A stretch of 64,000 nucleotides of DNA, from assembly GCF_036346595.1 (NCBI RefSeq), contig NZ_CP107834.1:1240001-1304000 (forward strand), read 5' to 3'. The position numbers and the translations under genes were made by a program. The DNA comes from Streptomyces sp. NBC_00525 (GTDB lineage: Bacteria > Actinomycetota > Actinomycetes > Streptomycetales > Streptomycetaceae). The notes beneath the pieces are model-generated. The model saw nothing but the letters and a program-made list of their open reading frames with translations, was not told where the DNA came from and did not search any database. Position 1 is the stretch's first letter, and each line of letters starts with the position of its first letter. Below, piece after piece: positions 54,755 to 62,989 of the stretch.

Positions 54755-56263
54755 TCAGCTCTGGCCGCCCGCCAGCTTCTCGCGGAGCGCGGCCAGGGCC
54801 TCGTCCGACGCCAGGGCGCCGGAGTTGTCCGAGGACTCCGAGGAGTAGGAGCCGCCGCTGCCGCCCGAGGCGGCCTGCGTGTTGCCGGCGGAGGCGGCAG
54901 CGCCCTCGGCGGCAGCGGCCTCGTCGGCCTCGCGGGACTTGATGACCTGGGCCTGGTGCTGCTCGAAGCGCTGCTGCGCCTCGGCGTACTGGGTCTCCCA
55001 GACCTCGCGCTGAGCCTCGAAGCCCTCGAGCCAGTCGTTGGTCTCGGGGTCGAAGCCCTCGGGGTAGATGTAGTTGCCCTGGTCGTCGTAGGACGCGGCC
55101 ATGCCGTACAGGGTCGGGTCGAACTCGACCGAGGCCGGGTCGCCGCCGAACGCCTCGTTGGCCTGCTTCAGCGAGAGGCTGATGCGACGGCGCTCGAGGT
55201 CGATGTCGATGACCTTGACGAAGATCTCGTCGTTGACCTGGACGACCTGCTCCGGGATCTCCACGTGGCGCTCGGCCAGCTCGGAGATGTGGACCAGGCC
55301 CTCGATGCCCTCGTCCACGCGGACGAACGCACCGAACGGAACGAGCTTGGTGACCTTACCGGGGACGACCTGCCCGATCTGGTGCGTACGGGCGAACTGC
55401 TGCCACGGGTCTTCCTGCGTCGCCTTGAGCGACAGGGAGACGCGCTCGCGGTCCATGTCGACGTCGAGGACCTCGACGGTGACCTCCTGGCCGACCTCGA
55501 CGACCTCGGAGGGGTGGTCGATGTGCTTCCAGGACAGCTCGGAGACGTGCACCAGACCGTCGACGCCACCCAGGTCCACGAAGGCACCGAAGTTGACGAT
55601 CGAGGAGACGACGCCGGAGCGGACCTGACCCTTCTGGAGGGTCGTGAGGAACGTCTGGCGGACCTCGGACTGGGTCTGCTCGAGCCAGGCACGGCGGGAC
55701 AGGACCACGTTGTTGCGGTTCTTGTCCAGCTCGATGATCTTGGCCTCGAGCTCCTTGCCCACGTACGGCTGGAGGTCGCGGACGCGGCGCATCTCGACGA
55801 GCGACGCCGGCAGGAAGCCGCGGAGGCCGATGTCGAGGATGAGACCACCCTTGACGACCTCGATGACGGTACCGGTGACGATGCCGTCCTCTTCCTTGAT
55901 CTTCTCGATGGTGCCCCAGGCACGCTCGTACTGAGCGCGCTTCTTCGAGAGGATCAGGCGGCCTTCCTTGTCCTCCTTCTGGAGAACCAGGGCCTCGATC
56001 TCGTCACCGACCTTGACGACCTCGTTCGGGTCGACGTCGTGCTTGATCGAGAGCTCGCGGCTCGGGATGACGCCTTCGGTCTTGTAACCGATGTCGAGGA
56101 GAACCTCGTCCCGGTCAACCTTGACGATGACACCGTCAACGATGTCGCCGTCGTTGAAGTACTTGATCGTCTCGTCGATCGCCGCGAGGAACGCGTCCGC
56201 GTCGCCGATGTCGTTGACCGCAACCTGCGGAGTGGTGGCGGTGGTCTCGGTGCTGCTCGTCAT
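54755..56263 (-). CDS. rpsA: 30S ribosomal protein S1
   Basis: A 502-residue ribosomal protein that helps mRNA bind the small subunit. Four S1 domains are seen in order, near residues 35-105, 120-190, 205-280 and 295-370 (landmarks DGVIVKVDRDEVLLDIGYKTEG, LILDIGLRGFLPASLVE, SIVNFGAFVDLGGVDGLVH, LVPFGAFVRVDEGIEGLVH). This is the short four-domain form usual in actinobacteria. A Gln/Glu-rich helix and an Ala/Gly/Ser-rich tail (AASGGSGGSYSSESS) finish the protein. Transcribed from a strong promoter 200 bases upstream. Divergent from the methyltransferase gene. Confidence 0.98.
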   Translation of the reverse strand: MTSSTETTATTPQVAVNDIGDADAFLAAIDETIKYFNDGDIVDGVIVKVDRDEVLLDIGYKTEGVIPSRELSIKHDVDPNEVVKVGDEIEALVLQKEDKEGRLILSKKRAQYERAWGTIEKIKEEDGIVTGTVIEVVKGGLILDIGLRGFLPASLVEMRRVRDLQPYVGKELEAKIIELDKNRNNVVLSRRAWLEQTQSEVRQTFLTTLQKGQVRSGVVSSIVNFGAFVDLGGVDGLVHVSELSWKHIDHPSEVVEVGQEVTVEVLDVDMDRERVSLSLKATQEDPWQQFARTHQIGQVVPGKVTKLVPFGAFVRVDEGIEGLVHISELAERHVEIPEQVVQVNDEIFVKVIDIDLERRRISLSLKQANEAFGGDPASVEFDPTLYGMAASYDDQGNYIYPEGFDPETNDWLEGFEAQREVWETQYAEAQQRFEQHQAQVIKSREADEAAAAEGAAASAGNTQAASGGSGGSYSSESSDNSGALASDEALAALREKLAGGQS

Positions 56264-56659
56264 GTGGGAAAGGGCTCCGGTACGGACATTGAGTCGTAGG
56301 TACTGCCACGCCGAAAGCCCGTATCGCCTCTGCAGAAGCCGGACAGCCTGGGAAGCGCCCCACCCGATGAACCGGGCGGCGCCTCGACAACCGAGGGACA
56401 TGCAACAGGTGCGAGCGCGGCCTGCTAGGTCTGAGGAGCGCAGGCTCGCAGCGCAACTTGTAGCATACGGGGGCAGCAGGGCACGGTCAATGCGCGAAGG
56501 CGGACACCACGGGCGAAACGCCCCATGCCCGGCACAACTCGGCTTCACCGAGGCCGGATCGTGTCCGAACACGCCCGGACACACGGATTCCGCACCGCAC
56601 CCGCCCCTTGGTACGTACCGCGTACGACGGGGTGAAGGCAAACTACAACGACGGACACG
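56264..56659. other. Intergenic region between rpsA and the methyltransferase gene (396 bp)
   Basis: The rpsA side holds a clear promoter (56462-56490) and a leader of about 190 bases that can form several short GC hairpins; it may be the site of feedback control, but no known motif is evident. The right part (56491-56659) must drive the methyltransferase gene; I see no convincing promoter there, and its ribosome binding site is weak. No RNA gene is apparent. Confidence 0.6.
56462..56490 (-). promoter_or_regulatory. Strong rpsA promoter
   Basis: Reading toward rpsA, TTGACC (56490-56485) and TATGCT (56467-56462) are separated by exactly 17 bases, a near-consensus principal-sigma promoter. The predicted start is about 190 bases before the rpsA ATG. 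Confidence 0.85.
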
Positions 56660-57472
56660 ATGAGCCAAGAGATGGACGCCGCCGAACCCGAGGCGACCCG
56701 CCGCAGCGCCGGTACCGCCGAGAGCAGCCGGGCCAGCCGCGGCTGGTGGGACCGCAACGCCGACGAGTACCAGAACGACCACGGCGCCTTCCTCGGCGAC
56801 GACCGCTTCGTCTGGGGCCCGGAGGGGCTGGACGAGGCGGACGCCGCGCTGCTGGGCCCCGCCGCCTCGCTCAAGGGCCTCGACGTCCTGGAGATCGGCG
56901 CCGGCGCCGCCCAGTGCTCGCGCTGGCTGGCCGGCCGGGGCGCCCGCCCCGTCGCCCTGGACCTCTCCCACCGCCAGCTCCAGCACGCCCTGCGCATCGG
57001 CGAGGGCCTGCCGCTGGTCGAGGCGGACGCCGGACGGCTGCCGTTCCGCGCCGGCTCCTTCGACCTGGCCTGCTCCGCCTACGGCGCCGTGCCCTTCGTC
57101 GCCGACCCGGTCCAGGTCTTCCGCGAGGTCCACCGCGTGCTGCGCCCCGGCGGCCGCTGGGTCTTCTCCGTCACGCACCCCGTGCGCTGGGCCTTCCCCG
57201 ACGAGCCGGGCCCCGAGGGCCTGTCGGTGGCCGCCTCCTACTTCGACCGCACCCCCTACGTCGAACAGGACGAGCACGGCGAGGCCGTGTACGTGGAGCA
57301 CCACCGCACGCTCGGCGACCGGGTGCGGGACGTCGTCGCGGGCGGCTTCCGGCTGGTGGACCTGGTGGAACCGGAGTGGCCCGCCTGGAACGACCAGGAG
57401 TGGGGCGGCTGGTCCCCGCTGCGCGGCAACCTGATCCCGGGCACCGCGATCTTCGTCTGCGTACGCGACTGA
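56660..57472 (+). CDS. Class I SAM-dependent methyltransferase
   Basis: A 270-residue methyltransferase. The SAM-binding motif I is LDVLEIGAGAAQCSRWLA, followed by PVALDLSHRQL (motif II acidic site), ADAGRLPFRAGSFDLACSAYGAVPF and REVHRVLRPGGRWVFSV. The sequence is of the small-molecule type (UbiE/Methyltransf_11 like); substrate unknown. The gene lies just upstream of hrpB on the same strand with 26 bases between, but no functional link is evident. Confidence 0.92.
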   Translation: MSQEMDAAEPEATRRSAGTAESSRASRGWWDRNADEYQNDHGAFLGDDRFVWGPEGLDEADAALLGPAASLKGLDVLEIGAGAAQCSRWLAGRGARPVALDLSHRQLQHALRIGEGLPLVEADAGRLPFRAGSFDLACSAYGAVPFVADPVQVFREVHRVLRPGGRWVFSVTHPVRWAFPDEPGPEGLSVAASYFDRTPYVEQDEHGEAVYVEHHRTLGDRVRDVVAGGFRLVDLVEPEWPAWNDQEWGGWSPLRGNLIPGTAIFVCVRD

Positions 57473-57498
57473 GCCACCGCCCGTACGAGACTGGGGGC

Positions 57499-60003
57499 GT
57501 GATCCGCACCGACGCCCTCGACCCACTGCCCGTCCGCACCGCCGTGCCCGCCCTGCGGCGCGCGCTCGACGACCGGGGGGTCGCGGTGCTGTGCGCACCC
57601 CCCGGCACCGGCAAGACCACCCTCGTGCCGCTCGCCCTCGCCGGGCTGACCGGGGACGGCCCGGTGCGCCGGGTCGTCGTCGCCGAGCCCCGCCGGATCG
57701 CCGCCCGCGCCGCCGCCCGGCGCATGGCGTGGCTGCTGGGCGAGCGGACCGGGCAGCGCGTCGGGTTCACCGTGCGCGGCGAGCGGGTCGTCGGCCCGGA
57801 CACCGTGGTGGAGGTCGTCACCACCGGGGTGCTGCTCCAGCGGCTCCAGCGCGACCAGGAGCTGGCCGGGGTGGACGCGGTGATCATCGACGAGTGCCAC
57901 GAGCGGCACCTCGACGCGGACACGGTGGCCGCCTTCCTGCTGGACGTACGCGCGGCGCTCCGCCCCGACCTGCGGCTGGTGGCCGCCTCCGCGACCACGG
58001 ACGCCGAGGGCTGGGCCCGGCTGCTGGGCGACGCCCCGGTGGTCGAGGCGCGGGGCGTGTCGCATCCGGTGGAGGTCGTCTGGGCCCCGCCGGCCGCGCC
58101 GGTGCGGCCGCCGCACGGGATGAGGGTGGACCCGGCGCTGCTGCGCCACGTCGCCTCCGTGGTGCGGCGGGCGCTGGCCGAGCGGGACGGCGACGTGCTG
58201 TGCTTCCTGCCCGGCGTCGGCGAGATCGGCCGGGTGGCCGGTGAGCTGGCGGGCGTCGGGGCCGAGGTGCTCCAGGTGCACGGCCGGGCCCCGGCGGCGG
58301 TGCAGGACGCGGTGCTGGCGGGTTCGTCCGGGGGCCGGCGGGTGGTGCTCGCGACCTCGGTGGCGGAGTCGTCGCTGACGGTCCCCGGAGTGCGGACGGT
58401 CGTGGACTCCGGGCTCGCCAGGGAGCCGCGCACCGATCACGCGCGGGGCCTGAGCGCGCTGACGACCGTACGGGCCTCGCAGGCGGCGGGCCGCCAGCGC
58501 GCGGGCCGGGCGGGGCGCGAGGCACCGGGCACCGTCTACCGCTGCTGGGACCACGCGGAGGACGGGCGCCTCGCCCGGTTCCCGTCCCCGGAGATCAGGG
58601 TGGCCGATCTGTCGGCGTTCGCCCTCCAGGCGGCCTGCTGGGGCGATCCGGACGCCTCCGGGCTGGCGCTGCTCGACGCGCCTCCGGAAGGGGCGATGGC
58701 CGCCGCGCGCGAGGTCCTGGCCGCGGTCGGCGCGGTCGGGCCGGACGGCCGGGTCACCGAGCGGGGCGTGCGGATGTCCCGGCTCGGGCTGCATCCCCGG
58801 CTGGCCAGGGCGCTGCTGGACGGGGCGGCCGAGGTCGGGGGCCGCCGGGCCGCCGAGGTGGTGGCGCTGCTGAGCGAGGAGCCGCCCCGCGCGTACGGGG
58901 ACGACCTGGCGGCGGCGCTGCGCACCGCGCGCCGGGGCCAGGACGCCTACGCGGACCGCTGGCGCCGGGAGGTGCGGCGGCTGTCGACCGGGGTCAAGGG
59001 CGACGGCGGCGGTGGCCGGCCGGTGTCGGACGACGCGGCGGCCGGACTGGTGGCGGCGCTGGCCTTCCCGGAGCGGGTGGCGCGGGCGCGGGGCGGCGGG
59101 GCGTTCCTGATGGTGTCGGGCACGGGCGCGGAGCCGGGTGAGGGCTCCGGGCTGCGCGGCGCTTCCTGGCTGGCCGTCGCGGTGGCGGACCGGCCGGCGC
59201 ACGCGGCGTCCGCGCGGGTGCGGCTCGCGGCCGTCGTGGACGAGGACACCGCGCGCCTGGCGGCCGGGCCGCTGCGGTTCGCGGGCGAGGAGGTGCGCTG
59301 GGACGGCCGGGACGTGGTGGCGCGCCGGGTGGAGCGGCTGGGGGCGGTCGAGCTGTCGGCGCGCCCGCTGAAGCAGCCCGATCCGGCGCTGGTGCGCGCG
59401 GCCCTGCTGGAGGGGCTGCGGCGCGAGGGGCCGGGGCTGCTGCGCTGGAGCCGGGACGCGGCGCAGCTGCGGGAGCGGCTGGCCTTTCTGCACCGGGTGC
59501 TCGGCGGGGCCTGGCCGGATGTGTCGGACGGGGCGCTGCTGGCGCGACCGCAGGAGTGGCTGGAGCCGGAGCTGTCGCGGGCGCGGCGCCGGGCCGACCT
59601 GGCCGCGATCGACGCGGGCCAGGCACTGCGCAGGCTGCTGCCGTGGGCGACGGGTGAGGCGGTGCGGCTGGACGAGCTGGCGCCGGAGCGGATCGAGGTG
59701 CCGAGCGGGTCGCGGATCAGGGTGGAGTACGGCGGCGAGCAGCCGGTGCTCGCGGTGAAGCTCCAGGAGCTGTTCGGGCTCCGGGAGACGCCACGGGTGG
59801 CGGGGGTGCCGGTCCTGGTCCATCTGCTGTCCCCGGCCGGGCGGCCGGCCGCGGTGACGGCGGATCTTGCGTCGTTCTGGGGCGGGGGCTACAAGGCGGT
59901 GCGCGCCGAGCTGCGCGGCCGGTATCCGAAGCATCCGTGGCCCGAGGACCCGGCGACGGCGGAGGCCACCCGGTTCACGAAGGCGCGGCTCGCGCGGGAG
60001 TGA
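57499..60003 (+). CDS. hrpB: ATP-dependent helicase HrpB
   Basis: DExH-box helicase of 834 residues. Walker A APPGTGKTT is at residues 33-41, motif II is IIDECHERHL, motif III SATTDAEGWARLLGD, motif V LATSVAESSLTVPGVRTVVDSG and motif VI QAAGRQRAGRAGRE. A HrpB-specific C-terminal region ends with WPEDPATAEATRFTKARL, typical of the family. Length is normal. The GTG start (MIRTDALDPLPVR) has GGGGG at once before it, a weak site. Its exact cellular job is unclear in bacteria; RNA or DNA remodelling is suggested. Confidence 0.95.
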   Translation: MIRTDALDPLPVRTAVPALRRALDDRGVAVLCAPPGTGKTTLVPLALAGLTGDGPVRRVVVAEPRRIAARAAARRMAWLLGERTGQRVGFTVRGERVVGPDTVVEVVTTGVLLQRLQRDQELAGVDAVIIDECHERHLDADTVAAFLLDVRAALRPDLRLVAASATTDAEGWARLLGDAPVVEARGVSHPVEVVWAPPAAPVRPPHGMRVDPALLRHVASVVRRALAERDGDVLCFLPGVGEIGRVAGELAGVGAEVLQVHGRAPAAVQDAVLAGSSGGRRVVLATSVAESSLTVPGVRTVVDSGLAREPRTDHARGLSALTTVRASQAAGRQRAGRAGREAPGTVYRCWDHAEDGRLARFPSPEIRVADLSAFALQAACWGDPDASGLALLDAPPEGAMAAAREVLAAVGAVGPDGRVTERGVRMSRLGLHPRLARALLDGAAEVGGRRAAEVVALLSEEPPRAYGDDLAAALRTARRGQDAYADRWRREVRRLSTGVKGDGGGGRPVSDDAAAGLVAALAFPERVARARGGGAFLMVSGTGAEPGEGSGLRGASWLAVAVADRPAHAASARVRLAAVVDEDTARLAAGPLRFAGEEVRWDGRDVVARRVERLGAVELSARPLKQPDPALVRAALLEGLRREGPGLLRWSRDAAQLRERLAFLHRVLGGAWPDVSDGALLARPQEWLEPELSRARRRADLAAIDAGQALRRLLPWATGEAVRLDELAPERIEVPSGSRIRVEYGGEQPVLAVKLQELFGLRETPRVAGVPVLVHLLSPAGRPAAVTADLASFWGGGYKAVRAELRGRYPKHPWPEDPATAEATRFTKARLARE

Positions 60004-60075
60004 GCGCGGGGCGGACGCGGGACAGCCCCCGGGCCGGGGTGCGGCGCGGAGGCTGCCGGGCGGGCGCGGGCGGGG

Positions 60076-61830
60076 TCAGGGGGCGGTGGTGGCGGCCCGA
60101 GTGGCCGTGGGGGTCGGGGTGGCCGTGGCGGCCGCGCGCTCCTCGACGGTGAGCTCGATGACGAGCGAGCCGCCGCCCTCGGCGGTGAGCCGCAGCTTGT
60201 ACGTACCGGCCGGGCCGTCCGCGTAGAACGTCGGGAGCTTCAGGCTGCCGTCCGCCGCCGTGGTGAGCACGACGCTGCGAACGGGGTTGCCCTCGTCGTC
60301 GGTGCAGTACGGGCCCTTGTCGTTCTGGGCGGGCACCTCGGCGTCGGTGATCATCGTCGCGGTGACGGCGACCCCGCCGGCGGCCGCGCCCTTGTGGGTG
60401 GCGGCGACCGTGATGGCGTCGTACGCCCCGCCGGCGACGGCGGTCAGCTTCGCGGTGCCGGTCCGGGTGAGGGCGTCGGCCTGCCGGGCGGTGACCGTCG
60501 CCGTGAACGCGACGGCCCGCGCCGAGGTGCCCGCCACCGCGGCCCGGACGGTGAACTCGCCGGTCTTCTCGCCCGCGTGGAGCGCCGGGGCGGTGGCGAT
60601 GCCGTCCGCGCCGGTCCTGACGGTGGCCGTCCTGGCGCCGCCCTCGAACGTGGCGCCGGTGTCGCCGGCGATGGTGAAGGTCACCGACGCCTTGGCCACC
60701 GCACCACCGGAGCCGTTGCGCGCCCGGACGGCGATGTCCTGGTCGAAGGTGTCGCCTGCGGTGGCGGTCAGCGTCGCGGAGCCGGTGTTCTGCAGCACCG
60801 TGACCGTCTGGGTCGGGCTGGGCTCCGGCTTCGGGGTGTGCGTCGGCGGCTTGCCGGCCTCGCCCGGCTTCGACGGCTCGGGGCTCGGCTCGGAGGGGGG
60901 CGTGGGCTTCTTCGAACCGCCCGGCTCGGGGGTCGTGGACGGCGAGGGCGTCGACGGCGAGGTGGAGGGGCCGCCGCCGGGCCGGGTGGGGCCGGGGTTG
61001 CGGCTGGTCGGGCCGGTCGGCAGCACGCCGGTGCCGTCCGGGACCTCGTGCGTGCCCCGGTTGTAGTACGAGAACCAGGAGCGGACCGTACGCAGGTACA
61101 CGTCCGAGTGGTTGTAGCTGAGGACGGCCCGGTCCAGGTCGGTGGCGGTCGACAGGTCGCGGGGGCCGGCGCAGAGGTAACGCCCGGCGGCGAGCGCGGC
61201 GTCGTAGATGTTGTTGGGGTCCTTGCGGCCGTCGTCGTTGCCGTCCTGGCCCCAACTGGCCCAGGTGGACGGGATGAACTGCATCGGGCCGACCGCCCGG
61301 TCGTGCGTCCGGTCGCCGTCGTAGGCGCCGTTGTCGGTGTCCTTGATGAGGGCGAAGCCGTTGCCGTCGAGGGCGGGGCCGAGGATCGGGGAGAGCGTGG
61401 TGCCCTGCGCGTCGACCCGGCCGCCACGGGCCTGTCCGGACTCCACCTTGCCGATCGCGGCGAGCAGTTGCCACGGCAGCCGGCAGGCCGGGTCGGTGGC
61501 CGCGATGGTCCGCTCGGCCTTCTGGTACGCCGCCAGGACGGAGGCGGGTATGCCGGACTCACGGCTTCCGGTCACCGGCACGTCCACCGAACCGCCGGGC
61601 TTCTGCGGCGTGTTCAGCGGCGGCAGGTCGGTGTAGTACGGCGAGTCGCCGGAGGCGCCGCCGCCCTGCTCGGTGGGGGTCGAGGCACCGACGGGCGGGT
61701 GGTCGCCGCCCTCGGCCGCGACCAGCGGCGAGCCGGGAGCCTGCGAGGCGGAGAGAGCCGCCACCGCGAGCGCTGCGACGGCGGTGGTGGCCGCCCCTCT
61801 GTACAGCCGGCGACCGAATTGCGCTGCCAT
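60076..61830 (-). CDS. Secreted lytic transglycosylase with Ig-like repeats
   Basis: A 584-residue exported protein. A signal peptide (residues 1-38) and a linker precede a transglycosylase SLT/MltB-like domain (about 90-270) with catalytic glutamate E130 in AAIGKVESGQARGG and the signature VGPMQFIPSTWASWG; D/N-rich GNDDGRKDPNNIYDAALAA follows. A Pro/Ser/Thr-rich stretch (about 275-350) links to two immunoglobulin-like (Big_1-like) domains (about 350-560), then an Ala/Thr tail. It cleaves peptidoglycan outside the cell; the Ig domains may bind wall polymers. Convergent with hrpB. Confidence 0.92.
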   Translation of the reverse strand: MAAQFGRRLYRGAATTAVAALAVAALSASQAPGSPLVAAEGGDHPPVGASTPTEQGGGASGDSPYYTDLPPLNTPQKPGGSVDVPVTGSRESGIPASVLAAYQKAERTIAATDPACRLPWQLLAAIGKVESGQARGGRVDAQGTTLSPILGPALDGNGFALIKDTDNGAYDGDRTHDRAVGPMQFIPSTWASWGQDGNDDGRKDPNNIYDAALAAGRYLCAGPRDLSTATDLDRAVLSYNHSDVYLRTVRSWFSYYNRGTHEVPDGTGVLPTGPTSRNPGPTRPGGGPSTSPSTPSPSTTPEPGGSKKPTPPSEPSPEPSKPGEAGKPPTHTPKPEPSPTQTVTVLQNTGSATLTATAGDTFDQDIAVRARNGSGGAVAKASVTFTIAGDTGATFEGGARTATVRTGADGIATAPALHAGEKTGEFTVRAAVAGTSARAVAFTATVTARQADALTRTGTAKLTAVAGGAYDAITVAATHKGAAAGGVAVTATMITDAEVPAQNDKGPYCTDDEGNPVRSVVLTTAADGSLKLPTFYADGPAGTYKLRLTAEGGGSLVIELTVEERAAATATPTPTATRAATTAP

Positions 61831-62053
61831 GACGTGTGGGCCCTCCCCCTCGTCGCTCTCGGCGCTCCCCCGCGCCTGGACTCAGGCGACCCTACGGCAC
61901 GTCTTGCGGTGCGCACACGGCGGCCGGGCCTGTTCTTACCGCTTTCTCACCTTCCTGAACACAAGTTGTCCATGTGCGGACGTGTTCGTGACGTGGGCCG
62001 TCGCACGATCGGGCGCCGTCCGCCGGTCCTTCCGGGTCACGCATACTGCCCGC

Positions 62054-62989
62054 ATGCCCTTCACGCTCAGTCATGCCGCCGCCGTGCTGCCGGGGATACG
62101 GCGGGACGGCACGGGCCGCGGTCCGCTCGTCGCCTCGGCCCTGGTCGCCGGGTCGTTCGCCCCCGATCTCACCTACTTCGCGGATTCGGTGGTTCCGGGC
62201 GCGATGGAGTTCGGGGAGGTCACCCACGCGGTGTGGGGCGTGCTCACCGTGGACGTCCTGATCACGGCCCTGGCGCTCGCCCTGTGGCTGCTGCTGCGCG
62301 ATCCGCTGGTGGCGCTGCTGCCCCCGCGCCGGCAGGGGCGGGTCCACGCGTGGCTGCGGGGCGGCGGGTCCGGGTCCGGGGCCGCGAACAGGGCCGGGGC
62401 CGGGCTTCGGGCGGTGGGGCTGCGGGGCGCCGCCCGGTTCGCGGTGTCGGCGGCGCTCGGCTCCGCCACGCATGTCGTCTGGGACGCCTTCACGCATCAG
62501 GGCCGGTGGGGCGTCCGTCTGGTGCCGGGGCTCGACGGCAGCGCGGCGGGGCTGCCCGTGGCCACCCTGGTCCAGTACGGCACGTCCGCCCCGGCCCTGC
62601 TGCTGCTCGGCTGGTTCGCCGTGTCGGGGCTGCGGCGGACCGGGGAGCGGCCGCTGCCCGCGTCGGTGCCGGTACCGGACCGGCGGGCGCGGCGGTGGGC
62701 GTTCGCCTGGATCGGGCTGTGCGTGGTCCTGGGCACGGCGCACCGGTGCGCCCGCTGGTACGCGTACTTCGGGCACATCGACACCCCGCTGGACATCATC
62801 CCGACGCTCTGCTTCGGCGCGGGCTCCGGTCTGGCCGCGGGGCTCCTGCTGTACGCGGCGGCGCTGCGGCTGGCTCCCGTACGCCGGAGCACGGGCCCGC
62901 GCGCCGGCGGCGGTAACGGTACGCAGACGGGGACGGGCGCGGCCGGGGCCTTCGGGGGCCCCGGCCGGAGCGGGTCAGTGGGCCGCTGA
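62054..62989 (+). CDS. DUF4184 family membrane protein
   Basis: A 311-residue membrane protein with about six helices. The N-terminal MPFTLSHAAAVLPG, SFAPDLTYF and ALGSATHVVWDAFTHQGRWG segments are typical of DUF4184, whose histidine and aspartate pairs resemble those of YdjM/LexA-regulated membrane hydrolases (HxxxD type). Function unknown. It ends in a Gly-rich tail that overlaps the polA 3' end by 15 bases. Divergent from the lytic transglycosylase, 223 bases away; that gap holds a GC hairpin (CGCCTG/CAGGCG, 61873-61888) in the transglycosylase leader. Confidence 0.88.
   Translation: MPFTLSHAAAVLPGIRRDGTGRGPLVASALVAGSFAPDLTYFADSVVPGAMEFGEVTHAVWGVLTVDVLITALALALWLLLRDPLVALLPPRRQGRVHAWLRGGGSGSGAANRAGAGLRAVGLRGAARFAVSAALGSATHVVWDAFTHQGRWGVRLVPGLDGSAAGLPVATLVQYGTSAPALLLLGWFAVSGLRRTGERPLPASVPVPDRRARRWAFAWIGLCVVLGTAHRCARWYAYFGHIDTPLDIIPTLCFGAGSGLAAGLLLYAAALRLAPVRRSTGPRAGGGNGTQTGTGAAGAFGGPGRSGSVGR

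Noticed and set aside
61831..62053. ydaO-type c-di-AMP riboswitch before the lytic transglycosylase
   Set aside because: Such switches often precede Streptomyces wall hydrolases, but the conserved core motifs are absent and only a simple GC hairpin is visible.
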